Shown here one piece after another: positions 1 to 9,366 of a DNA stretch of 24,260 nt (position 1 is the first letter of the stretch; each line of letters begins with the position of its first letter). Below the pieces are notes generated by a model. It saw only the letters and a list, made by a program, of their open reading frames with translations. It searched no databases and was not told where the DNA came from. Position numbers and translations under genes: made by a program. This DNA comes from an uncultured Collinsella sp. (lineage in GTDB: Bacteria > Actinomycetota > Coriobacteriia > Coriobacteriales > Coriobacteriaceae): assembly GCA_902495945.1 (NCBI GenBank), contig CABUZD010000012.1, positions 1-24,260 of the forward strand. The letters run 5' to 3'.

Positions 1-2405
<2,405 letters not shown>

Positions 2406-2406
<1 letters not shown>

Positions 2407-3554
2407 TGGCCGAGGCTTTAGAGGTAACGCCCGCCGAGCTGGACGCATTTGCGGACCGACTCGGCGAGGTCGAGTCGTACCTCCATTTGGACGAGAAGCG
2501 CACCCGCGTAACGGAGCTCGAGGCCAAAAGCGTCGCCCCGGGCTTTTGGGACGACGCCGATGCCGCTCGCGTCACGATGGAGAAGATTGCACGCGCCAAG
2601 GAGGACATCGCCGCTGTGGATACGGCACGCGGTGAGCTTTCCGATGCCCGCGCCGCGCTGGAGCTTGCCGAGGAGATGGGGGATGACCCCGACGCCGCCG
2701 CCCTTCGCGAGGAGGCTGCAGCCACGGCTGAGCGCCTGGCCCGTGCCATCGATGAGCTTGAGCTTTCGAGCTGGTTTACCGGTGAGTTCGATCACGGCGA
2801 TGCCATTGTGACTATCAAGCCCGGACAGGGTGGCCTGGAGGCCCAGGACTGGACCTTCATGCTCTTTAAGATGTACATGAAGTATTGCCAGCGTCGCGGC
2901 TGGAAGGTCACCATCAACGACTGTCCTGCGGCCGAGGTCATCGGCATTGACCGCGCGACCTTTACCGTCGAGGGCAAGGACGCATTTGGCGTGCTGCGCG
3001 CCGAGGCCGGCGTCCACCGCTTGGTGCGCATCAGCCCCACCGACGACAAGAAGCGCCGCCAGACCACGTTTGCCGGCGTCGAGGTCATCCCCGTGCTACC
3101 CGATGATATCGACATTGAGATCAGTCCCGACGACATCCGCGTGGACGTGTACCACGCGAGCGGCCCGGGCGGTCAGGGCGTCAACACCACTGACTCCGCC
3201 GTGCGCGTGACGCATTTTCCCAGCGGCATTGTGGTCACCTGCCAAAACGAGCGCAGCCAGATCCAGAACAAGGCCGCGTGCATGCAGATCCTCAAGGCTC
3301 GCCTGTACGAGATTGAGCTCGAGAAGCGCGCCGAGGCTCTGGATGAGATTCGCGGACCCAAGACCACGATTGGTTTTGGCAACCAGATTCGCAGCTACGT
3401 GCTCTACCCGTATCAGATGGTTAAGGACCTACGCACGGGCGTGGAGACCAGCAATGTCGAGGCCGTTCTTGACGATGGCGACCTGGACCCGTTTGTTATT
3501 GGCTATCACCGTTGGGCTACCGGCAACGCTGACGCGGAGACCCCGTCTGCATAA
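2406..3554 (+). CDS. prfB: Peptide chain release factor 2 (RF2)
   Basis: Class I release factor that releases the finished peptide at UAA and UGA. It has 382 residues. The ATG overlaps the secA stop (TAATG) with AGGA about 8 bases before it; longer in-frame starts inside secA are less likely. The peptidyl hydrolysis motif GGQ is at residues 255-257 in GPGGQGVNTTDS, the form typical of actinobacterial RF2. The C-terminus has RSYVLYPYQMVKDLRTG as in RF2. There is no in-frame UGA near codon 25, so the classical autoregulatory +1 frameshift is absent, as in many actinobacteria. Odd: the stop-codon specificity tripeptide, normally SPF in RF2, reads SPT at residues 210-212 (AGC CCC ACC, nt 3033-3041). 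It could only otherwise be RF1, but the overall sequence and gene neighbourhood argue against that. Confidence 0.96.
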
Positions 3555-3581
3555 ACCGCCCGGTTCATGAGGAAATGGATT

Positions 3582-3643
3582 AAAACCCTCCCAGCAGGGT
3601 GGTTTTGTATCCAGAGCAAACCCTGCGCAGGGGTGGTTTTTGT
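3582..3643 (+). terminator. Tandem hairpins after prfB
   Basis: Two related hairpins follow prfB as direct repeats. The first pairs AAAACCCTCC (3582-3591) with GGGTGGTTTT (3597-3606) with one mismatch. The second repeats AAACCCT...AGGG...GGTTTTT (about 3619-3641), its core being the 12-base palindrome CCCTGCGCAGGG. Both end in T runs, so they are likely intrinsic terminators of the secA-prfB transcript; the A-runs on the left side could let them act in both directions. Confidence 0.5.
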
Positions 3644-3655
3644 CCGGCGAATCGG

Positions 3656-3661
3656 TAGAAT
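3656..3661 (+). promoter_or_regulatory. Possible -10 element of the yitT-type gene
   Basis: TAGAAT in the context GGTAGAAT lies 60 bases before the next start. The same GGTAGAAT octamer recurs at 18743-18750, and a close relative (GGTAGACT) precedes rnr. No convincing -35 box at 16-18 bases is visible, so this rests on the -10 alone. Confidence 0.22.
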
Positions 3662-3681
3662 CGAATACAGCAAGAAGTTCG

Positions 3682-3709
3682 AAGCGCATCCGTTTGGGTG
3701 CGCTTTTTT
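3682..3709 (+). terminator. Terminator-like hairpin abutting the next gene's RBS
   Basis: AGCGCATCC (3683-3691) pairs fully with GGGTGCGCT (3696-3704), counting one G-U pair, around a four-base loop GTTT, followed directly by a run of T. It has every property of an intrinsic terminator. The T-run ends two bases before the AGGGAGG ribosome binding site of the next gene, so it either ends read-through from prfB or acts as an attenuator in the leader of the downstream gene. Confidence 0.7.
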
Positions 3710-3721
3710 GAGGGAGGCAGC

Positions 3722-4612
3722 ATGGCATATCGTCTGGACATCAAGCGCATTCTTTCGATGAACTTCTTTCACGACCTGCCCCAGATTATGTTGGGGTGCG
3801 CTCTGGCCGCTATTGCGACCGACCTGTTTTTGATTCCCAACGGCCTTGCTGCCGGTGGCGTTACGGGCCTTGCCACCATTATCCAGGCGGTCGGTGCATC
3901 GCGCGGCCTATCGCTTCCCGTTGGCATTCAGACGATCGTGATGAACGCCTTGCTGTTGTTGGTCGTTATGCGCGAGGGTGGCATGTTCTACGTGGTGCAG
4001 ACCGCGACGGGCTTTGTGCTGCTGGGCTTCTTTACCGATCTGTTCGCCCCGTTTGTAGCACCTCTGGCGGATGCGGACCTGATGCTCCCTGCCATGTGGG
4101 GCGGCATTATTACGGGCATCGGTTACGGCATGGTGTTGCGCGCCGGCGCCAACACCGGCGGCTCGGACACGATTGGCCAAATCATCTCGCGTAACACCTC
4201 GCTGCCGGTGGGCTCGACCGTCATGGCGATCGATGTTGCCGTATGCGCGCTATCGGCTCCGGTCTTTTCGATCGAAAACGCACTGTATGCAGGCCTTTCG
4301 ATGGTCATTAGCGGCTACGTGATCGATGCCGTGGTCGATGGTGGCAACAAACGTCGTATGGTACTCATCATCTCGGACAAGTTCCCTGATATTGCTGCCG
4401 ATATCATGTATGGCCTGGGTCGTGGTTGTACCAAGTTTAAGGCGACTGGCATGTATTCGGGTGCCGAGAAGCCGGTGGTTATGGTCATCGTGAGTCGTCG
4501 AGAGCTCAATACCCTCAAGACGATCGTGCGTGAGCGCGATCCTCACGCCATTGTGACGGTCGCTGACGTTACGGAAGCCTTCGGCGAGGGATTCAAGGAC
4601 ATTAGCGCGTAG
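3722..4612 (+). CDS. YitT family membrane protein with C-terminal DUF2179 domain
   Basis: Uncharacterised integral membrane protein of 296 residues. The N-terminal two thirds hold about five to six hydrophobic segments with the family's glycine-rich signatures LIPNGLAAGGVTGLA (near residue 40) and RAGANTGGSDTIGQII (near residue 140). The C-terminal part (from about residue 205) is the soluble DUF2179 domain, with GRGCTKFKATGMYSGAEKPVVM and VTEAFGEGFKDI. The ATG at 3722 is chosen because AGGGAGG sits 5 bases upstream; a GTG at 3698 lies inside the preceding hairpin and is unlikely. A terminator separates it from prfB and a 207-base gap from the transketolase genes, so it is probably transcribed alone. 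Function is unknown; relatives have been suggested to be transporters, which the sequence does not settle. Confidence 0.9.
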   Translation: MAYRLDIKRILSMNFFHDLPQIMLGCALAAIATDLFLIPNGLAAGGVTGLATIIQAVGASRGLSLPVGIQTIVMNALLLLVVMREGGMFYVVQTATGFVLLGFFTDLFAPFVAPLADADLMLPAMWGGIITGIGYGMVLRAGANTGGSDTIGQIISRNTSLPVGSTVMAIDVAVCALSAPVFSIENALYAGLSMVISGYVIDAVVDGGNKRRMVLIISDKFPDIAADIMYGLGRGCTKFKATGMYSGAEKPVVMVIVSRRELNTLKTIVRERDPHAIVTVADVTEAFGEGFKDISA

Positions 4613-4819
4613 GGTCGACCGCGTTCCATCCAAAAGACGTTCACATTGATAAACCGTTTCATCAGCGGTTCTGCCTGCTAAATTGTTCAAATAATGATAA
4701 AAACTCTGGTAAAGCCATCAGTTTCCAGCATAATGAATGACGTACGTGCATTGCGGCTGTGTTGGGATTACCTTCGGTGCCGTGCGCATTTTGTCTAATG
4801 AGGATGAAAGGAAGGCACA

Positions 4820-5650
4820 ATGAGCGACGAAGAGCTCAAAAAGGTTGCCAACGAGGTAAGGAAGGGCATCGTCACCGGCGTGCACGCTGCCAAGTCCGGC
4901 CATCCGGGCGGTTCGCTCGGCGCTGCCGACATCATGACCTATCTGTACTTTGAGGAAATGAACGTCGACCCGGCCGACCCCCGCAAGGCCGACCGCGACC
5001 GCTTCGTGCTTTCCAAGGGCCACTGTGCTCCGGGTCTGTACGCCGTGCTCGCCGAGCGCGGATTCTTCCCCAAGGAGGACCTCGAGACGCTGCGCCACAT
5101 CGGCAGCCACCTGCAAGGCCATCCCAACATGAACGACACCCCGGGCGTCGACATGTCCACCGGCTCGCTTGGCCAGGGTATCTCCGCCGCCGTGGGCATG
5201 GCCGTTGCCGCCAAGCACTGGGGCGACGACTATCGCACCTACGCCCTGCTGGGCGACGGCGAGAGCGAGGAGGGCCAGGTCTGGGAGGCCGCCATGTTTG
5301 CCGGCAACCAGCGGCTCGACAACCTTTGCGTGATCGTCGACCACAACGGCCTGCAGATCGACGGTCCTGTCGAGGAGGTCAACGACCCCATGCCGCTCGC
5401 CGACAAGTTCCGCGCCTTCAAGTTCCATGTGGTGGAGCTCGCCGACGGCAACGACTTTGACCAGATTCGCGCCGCCTTTGCCGAGGCTCGCGCCACCAAG
5501 GGCCAGCCGACCGCCATTATCGCCGAGACCATGAAGGGCAAGGGCGTGTCCTTTATGGAGAACCAGGTTGGCTGGCACGGCAAGGCCCCCAACGATGAAC
5601 AGTTTGAGCAGGCCATGGCAGAGCTCACGGCCGCCGGAGAGGAGCTCTAG
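4820..5650 (+). CDS. tkt: Transketolase, N-terminal (thiamine diphosphate-binding) subunit
   Basis: First half of a split transketolase of the pentose phosphate pathway (transfer of two-carbon ketol units between sugar phosphates); 276 residues against about 650 for the one-chain enzyme. It carries SGHPGGSLGAADI (residues 26-38), the phosphate/TPP-contacting SKGHCAPGLYA, and the TPP-Mg motif beginning GDG at 145-147 and ending at N176. AAGGAAGG lies 6-13 bases upstream of the ATG. The stop is one base before the ATG of the C-terminal subunit, so both are made from one message and probably form an alpha2-beta2 enzyme. The 207-base upstream gap contains a small inverted repeat (AACCG...CGGTT, 4653-4671) and AT-rich stretches but no promoter I would defend. 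Two-gene transketolases are common in actinobacteria, archaea and anaerobic Firmicutes. Confidence 0.96.
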   Translation: MSDEELKKVANEVRKGIVTGVHAAKSGHPGGSLGAADIMTYLYFEEMNVDPADPRKADRDRFVLSKGHCAPGLYAVLAERGFFPKEDLETLRHIGSHLQGHPNMNDTPGVDMSTGSLGQGISAAVGMAVAAKHWGDDYRTYALLGDGESEEGQVWEAAMFAGNQRLDNLCVIVDHNGLQIDGPVEEVNDPMPLADKFRAFKFHVVELADGNDFDQIRAAFAEARATKGQPTAIIAETMKGKGVSFMENQVGWHGKAPNDEQFEQAMAELTAAGEEL

Positions 5651-5651
5651 G

Positions 5652-6593
5652 ATGGCAGACGTCAAGAAAATCGCCACGCGCGTAAGCTACGGCGAGGCCC
5701 TCGTCGAGCTCGCCAACGAGCACGATGACTTTGTGGTCCTCGACGCCGACCTGGCCGCCGCCACGCAGACCGGCAAGTTCAAGGCCGCCTGCCCCGATCG
5801 TTTCTTCGATGTGGGCATTGCCGAGAGCAACCTGATGGGCGTCGCCGCCGGTATCGCGACCACCGGCCGCGTCGCCTTCGCGAGCACCTTTGCCATGTTC
5901 GCCGCCGGCCGCGCTTTTGAGCAGGTCCGTAACTCCATCGGCTACCCGCACCTCAACGTTAAGATCGGTGCCACGCACGCCGGTATCTCGGTGGGCGAGG
6001 ACGGCGCCACGCACCAGTGCTGCGAGGATATCGCCCTGATGCGCGTCATCCCCGGCATGACCGTGATCGTTCCCGCCGACGACGTCGAGGCCCGCGCCGT
6101 GACGCGCGCCGCCTACGAGTGCGACGGCCCCGTGTACATGCGCTTTGCCCGTCTGGCCTCGCCGGTTATCAACGATCCCGAGACCTACAAGTTCGAGTTG
6201 GGTAAGGGTATTGTCATGCGCGAGGGCGCCGATGTGACCATCATTGCCTGCGGCCTGATGGTCGGCGAGGCTCTCGAGGCCGCCGAGCAGCTCGCTGCCG
6301 AGGGCATCGACGCCGAGGTCATCAACATGCACACCATCAAGCCCATCGATGCCGACCTGATCGTCAAGAGCGCCACCAAGACCGGCCACGTCGTGACCGT
6401 CGAGGAGCACTCTGTGATCGGTGGCCTGGGCAGCGCCGTTGCCGACGTCCTGTGCGAGCAGTGCCCGACGCCGCTCAAGAAGATCGGCGTCAGCGACACC
6501 TTCGGCGAGTCCGGCCCGGGTGCCGAGCTTCTGCACAAGTACGGTCTGGACGCCGCCAACATCGTGGCAACCACCAAGGAGTTCTTGGCATAA
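5652..6593 (+). CDS. tkt: Transketolase, C-terminal subunit
   Basis: Second half of the split transketolase, 313 residues. It holds the pyrimidine-binding domain with LDADLAAATQTGKF and the segment FFDVGIAESNLMG, whose Glu is the proton-relay residue that activates the thiamine diphosphate bound by the partner subunit, then the C-terminal transketolase domain (VTVEEHSVIGGLGSAV, near residue 250). The start ATG is two bases after the upstream TAG, with GGAGAGGAG just before it inside the upstream gene. The preceding gene supplies the diphosphate-binding half. Followed by a strong hairpin at 6664-6692. In isolation it resembles the second half of DXP synthase too, but the partner gene identifies it as transketolase. 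Confidence 0.96.
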   Translation: MADVKKIATRVSYGEALVELANEHDDFVVLDADLAAATQTGKFKAACPDRFFDVGIAESNLMGVAAGIATTGRVAFASTFAMFAAGRAFEQVRNSIGYPHLNVKIGATHAGISVGEDGATHQCCEDIALMRVIPGMTVIVPADDVEARAVTRAAYECDGPVYMRFARLASPVINDPETYKFELGKGIVMREGADVTIIACGLMVGEALEAAEQLAAEGIDAEVINMHTIKPIDADLIVKSATKTGHVVTVEEHSVIGGLGSAVADVLCEQCPTPLKKIGVSDTFGESGPGAELLHKYGLDAANIVATTKEFLA

Positions 6594-6612
6594 GGCAAGG
6601 CGGATCTCAAGG

Positions 6613-6649
6613 ACTGCTTCGCCAGAACTATAAAACTGTTTCGCCAGTA
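6613..6649 (+). repeat. Short direct repeats ACTGyTTyGCCAG
   Basis: The 13-mer ACTGCTTCGCCAG at 6613 and ACTGTTTCGCCAG at 6635 are 22 bases apart, each followed by an A/T-rich ACTAT. A third version, ACTGTTTTGCCAG, starts at 6715 within the palindromic repeat that follows, and a fourth, ending GCCTG, lies in the second copy of that repeat near 20627. They look like degenerate pieces of the same dispersed repeat family. Confidence 0.55.
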
Positions 6650-6663
6650 CTATGGAAACCCGG

Positions 6664-6692
6664 CAGGGGCGCTCTCTTGGAGAGCGCCCCTG
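6664..6692 (+). terminator. Terminator of the transketolase operon
   Basis: A perfect 13-base-pair stem (CAGGGGCGCTCTC with its complement) closes on a three-base loop TTG and is followed by TTTC. The stem is very strong, but the T-run is only three bases long, so it may terminate or act as a transcript-stabilising 3' hairpin. Confidence 0.65.
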
Positions 6693-6696
6693 TTTC

Positions 6697-6763
6697 AGTT
6701 GCGGTGAAATAAGGACTGTTTTGCCAGCTTAAAGGCTCAATCAGTCCCTATTTCACCGCAACT
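6697..6763. repeat. 67-base palindromic dispersed repeat, copy 1
   Basis: Left arm 6697-6718 (AGTTGCGGTGAAATAAGGAC...) and right arm 6742-6763 are complementary at 21 of 22 positions around a 23-base centre. A second copy of the same length and orientation lies at 20607-20673; by eye 57 of 67 positions agree, with the right arm identical and most changes in the centre. This marks a dispersed, non-coding, hairpin-forming element rather than a simple terminator: the hairpin is not followed by a T-run. Confidence 0.85.
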
Positions 6764-6889
6764 TCTAAAGAGGTCGTATCAAGCAGGATTTCTATTGGGA
6801 TAAGGGCCCATCCCAGCCAAGTGCAATTCAGCCCCCAAGCACGGCGCTGCTGCACCCAAGTAAAACGCAGCGACCCCTTAGTTATCGCA

Positions 6890-7012
6890 GGCCGGACACA
6901 GGGTTACTTTCCAAATCTTTCCGCAGGACGGAGGAGCCCCCGCCGCACGTAGTGCGCAGCGGGGGCTCCGACATGTCCGAGGACGATTTGGAAAGTAACC
7001 CTGTGTCCGGCC
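6890..7012. repeat. 123-base nested perfect hairpin upstream of ftsE
   Basis: Outer arms 6890-6917 (GGCCGGACACAGGGTTAC...) and 6985-7012 are exact reverse complements over 28 bases. Inside, GGAGCCCCCGC (6933-6943) pairs exactly with 6959-6969, and CGCAC (6944-6948) pairs with GTGCG (6952-6956) round a GTA loop, leaving a two-base bulge; GGAC (6926-6929) can pair with GTCC (6975-6978) between the two stems. No open frame of note and no flanking target duplication was seen. The rest of this gap (6764-6889, 7013-7060) shows no gene. The element could be a MITE-like insertion or a structured RNA. Confidence 0.9.
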
Positions 7013-7041
7013 GGAGGGACCCAAACACGGCCATGCTTCTT

Positions 7042-7070
7042 ATGTGCAGCAAAGCTAATGCTGCTAAAAT
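7042..7070 (+). promoter_or_regulatory. Probable extended -10 promoter of ftsEX
   Basis: TGCTAAAAT (7062-7070) is an extended -10 box (TG, one base, then a five-of-six match to TATAAT). The region 17 bases upstream (ATGTGC) is a poor -35, which extended -10 promoters tolerate. A small inverted repeat GCAGC...GCTGC (7047-7065) overlaps the spacer and could be an operator. The start codon of ftsE is 45 bases further on. Confidence 0.4.
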
Positions 7071-7115
7071 ACTAAGCGCTCATGTAGTTTAAACGCACGA
7101 CGATAAGGAGCACCA

Positions 7116-8336
7116 GTGGGTAACCACTTCCGTACCTCCGGTGCGGGCGATGATGCCCCCAAGACGCAGGCAGGCGTCCAGGGCAGTCGTTTCGCCACTC
7201 CGGATTCAGAGGGCCAGCCTGTTGCTCAGGCCCCCGCTCAGCCGGCAGATCAGGCACAGCCGGCATCCGATCCCTTTGCCTACAATCCAACCAGCGATGT
7301 CGCGCTTTCCGGCACGGCGGGTTTTGAGCCCGTTCAGGCCGTGACCGCTCGCGTGGAGCAGCCTCAGGCTGGTGCCGCCACGCCGCAGCCTACCATGGCC
7401 GGCATTCCCGACCCCATGGCCCCTGCGACGCCGGCTCCTCAGCCTGCGCAGTCCGGTCTCTTTGCTGCTATTCCCGATCCCACGCAGCCTGCTGCCCCGG
7501 TGGTCGAGAGCGATCAGGCCGCCGAGGTCGCAAGCCTCGATAACGCGCTCAACAACCCCGATTTCACGTCGGTGTTTGCGCCCATCGATCCGCAGGCCAG
7601 CCGCAAGAAGATGGCCAAGCAGGCCGGTGTCGAGCCCGTTATCCTTATGGAGCATGTCACCAAAATCTATCCGGCACAGCCCAACAAGCCTGCACTCGAC
7701 GACATCAACATCGAGATCTATCCGGGCGAGTTCGTCTTCCTGGTCGGTCACTCCGGCTCGGGTAAGACCACGCTGCTGTCGACGCTCAACCGCGACGTCA
7801 AGCCGACGAGCGGCCGCATCCTGGTTGCCGGTCAGGACCTCATGAAGATCAAGAACCGCAAGGTTCCGTTCCTGCGCCGCCAGATTGGCGCCGTGTTCCA
7901 GGACTTTAAGCTTCTGCCGCAAAAGACCGCCTACGAAAACGTGGCGTTTGCCCTGCAGTGCATCGGCAAGCCCAAGGGCGTCATTCGCAGCCAGGTGCCC
8001 GAGGTGCTGCGTCTGGTCGGTCTGGCCGATCAGATGGACTCGCTGCCCGACCAGCTTTCCGGTGGCGAGCAGCAGCGCGTTGCCGTCGCCCGCGCTATGG
8101 TCAACCGCCCGCCGCTGCTGATCTGCGACGAGCCCACGGGTAACCTCGACCCGGCGATCTCGCTGGGCATCATGAAGCTGCTCGAGCGTATTAACCGCAC
8201 CGGCACCACCGTGATCGTCGCCACGCACGACCGCGAGATGGTCGATAGCATGCACCGTCGCGTGATCGCCCTCGAGGGCGGCCACGTTATTCGCGACCAG
8301 GAGAGGGGAGGTTACGGCAACTATGGCACCAACTAA
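7116..8336 (+). CDS. ftsE: Cell division ATP-binding protein FtsE with long N-terminal extension
   Basis: ABC-type ATPase that, with FtsX, transmits a division signal across the membrane to peptidoglycan hydrolases. It has 406 residues, while typical FtsE has about 225. The ABC domain starts near residue 175: Walker A GHSGSGKTT (211-219), signature LSGGEQ (314-319), Walker B CDEPTGNLD with DEP at 338-340, and the switch histidine in VIVATHDREM. Residues 1 to about 170 are a Pro/Ala/Gln-rich, probably disordered region with an internal repeat (GIPDPMAPATP and AIPDPTQPAAP). The GTG start is supported by AAGGAG 6 bases upstream; the extension is in frame without stops and has normal codon use, and no equally good internal start is visible. 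Overlaps ftsX by 14 bases. The family is certain; the start is likely. Confidence 0.95.
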   Translation: MGNHFRTSGAGDDAPKTQAGVQGSRFATPDSEGQPVAQAPAQPADQAQPASDPFAYNPTSDVALSGTAGFEPVQAVTARVEQPQAGAATPQPTMAGIPDPMAPATPAPQPAQSGLFAAIPDPTQPAAPVVESDQAAEVASLDNALNNPDFTSVFAPIDPQASRKKMAKQAGVEPVILMEHVTKIYPAQPNKPALDDINIEIYPGEFVFLVGHSGSGKTTLLSTLNRDVKPTSGRILVAGQDLMKIKNRKVPFLRRQIGAVFQDFKLLPQKTAYENVAFALQCIGKPKGVIRSQVPEVLRLVGLADQMDSLPDQLSGGEQQRVAVARAMVNRPPLLICDEPTGNLDPAISLGIMKLLERINRTGTTVIVATHDREMVDSMHRRVIALEGGHVIRDQERGGYGNYGTN

Positions 8337-9243
8337 CGTGGGCTACTCCTTCAAAGAGGCAATCAGCCACTTCTTCCGTAACTGGACTACCTCGCTCGGC
8401 GCCGTCATCACGATCTTCCTTTCGCTGTTTATCATCGGCCTGTTCATCATGGGCTCCGCGATGCTGAACTCCGTGATCGGCACCGTCGAGGATCAGGTTG
8501 TCATCAACGCGTTCATTAGCGATGACGCCGATCAGGCCGATGTTCAGGCTTTTGAGGCCGAGCTTAAGACGTGGAATAACGTCAAGTCCGTGACCTATAA
8601 GGACAAGGACGACGCGCTGGCCGAGTATACGAGCAAGATGTCGGGCAACGCCGACGCCACCATGAGCGCGCTCGATGGCCAGAACCCGCTGCCGGCTTCG
8701 TTTGCAATTGAGATGGACGATCCGTCCAAAGTCGAGAGCACGGCCAAAAAGCTCAAGAAGGATGCCGATTTCCAGAAGATCGCGGATGACGGCGACGTCA
8801 ACGCGAGCGTGCTGTACGGCCAGGAGGAAGTGAGCCGCCTGTTCCAGGTGACCAACTATATCCGCATCGCCGCCGTGGTGCTCGTTGGCCTTCTGACCTT
8901 TATCGCTTTCATCTTCATCAACAACACGATTCGCCTATCCATCACGGCGCGTCGTCGTGAGATTGCGATTATGCGTCTGGTCGGCGCCAGCAACGGCTTC
9001 ATTCGCGGCCCGTTTATCACCGAGGGCGTACTGCAGGCCATTTTGGGCTCGCTGCTTTCCATCGGCGTTCTGGAGCTGCTGCGCAATTTGATGATTCCGC
9101 GTCTGCAGGAGAGCATCGGCTGGATGTCGTTTGCCCTGCCGATGCAGTACTACCTGGTGACCTATGCTGCGCTGATTCTGGTCGGCGTGATTATCGGTCT
9201 CTTTGGTTCTGCCATCGCCATGCGCCGCTACCTGCGCGTGTAG
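8323..9243 (+). CDS. ftsX: Cell division membrane protein FtsX
   Basis: Membrane partner of FtsE, 306 residues. Layout fits the family: cytoplasmic start (YSFKEAISHFFRNWTTSLGAV), first membrane segment at about residues 25-48, an extracellular domain of roughly 125 residues (about 50-175) that would contact a hydrolase or its activator, then three more membrane segments (about 180-205, 230-250, 275-300) with RRREIAIMRLVGASNGFIRGPF between the second and third, the typical FtsX coupling region. The ATG lies inside the end of ftsE, with GAGGGGAGG about 9 bases upstream, so the two are translationally coupled. Followed by a strong terminator. No cell-wall hydrolase gene is adjacent, so its extracellular target is not shown here. 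Confidence 0.96.
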   Translation: MAPTNVGYSFKEAISHFFRNWTTSLGAVITIFLSLFIIGLFIMGSAMLNSVIGTVEDQVVINAFISDDADQADVQAFEAELKTWNNVKSVTYKDKDDALAEYTSKMSGNADATMSALDGQNPLPASFAIEMDDPSKVESTAKKLKKDADFQKIADDGDVNASVLYGQEEVSRLFQVTNYIRIAAVVLVGLLTFIAFIFINNTIRLSITARRREIAIMRLVGASNGFIRGPFITEGVLQAILGSLLSIGVLELLRNLMIPRLQESIGWMSFALPMQYYLVTYAALILVGVIIGLFGSAIAMRRYLRV

Positions 9244-9268
9244 GCATGCCTGGAATTCATCCCTTCCA

Positions 9269-9301
9269 ACGGGTCGTCTCTTATGGGGCGGCCCGTTTTT
9301 T
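9269..9301 (+). terminator. Intrinsic terminator after ftsX
   Basis: ACGGGTCGTCTC (9269-9280) pairs over 12 positions, three of them G-U, with GGGGCGGCCCGT (9285-9296) round a TTAT loop, ending in six T. A textbook terminator of the ftsEX operon. Confidence 0.9.
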
Positions 9302-9328
9302 GTCCCCTAGGGATCATTTGGGTAGACT
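9300..9328 (+). promoter_or_regulatory. Promoter of rnr
   Basis: TTGTCC (9300-9305) and TAGACT (9323-9328) are 17 bases apart, each matching four of six consensus positions. The -35 overlaps the T-run of the ftsX terminator. The rnr start is 38 bases after the -10. Confidence 0.55.
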
Positions 9329-9366
9329 CTTGGAATGTAAACGGCAATCGATAGTTAGGAGGCGCC

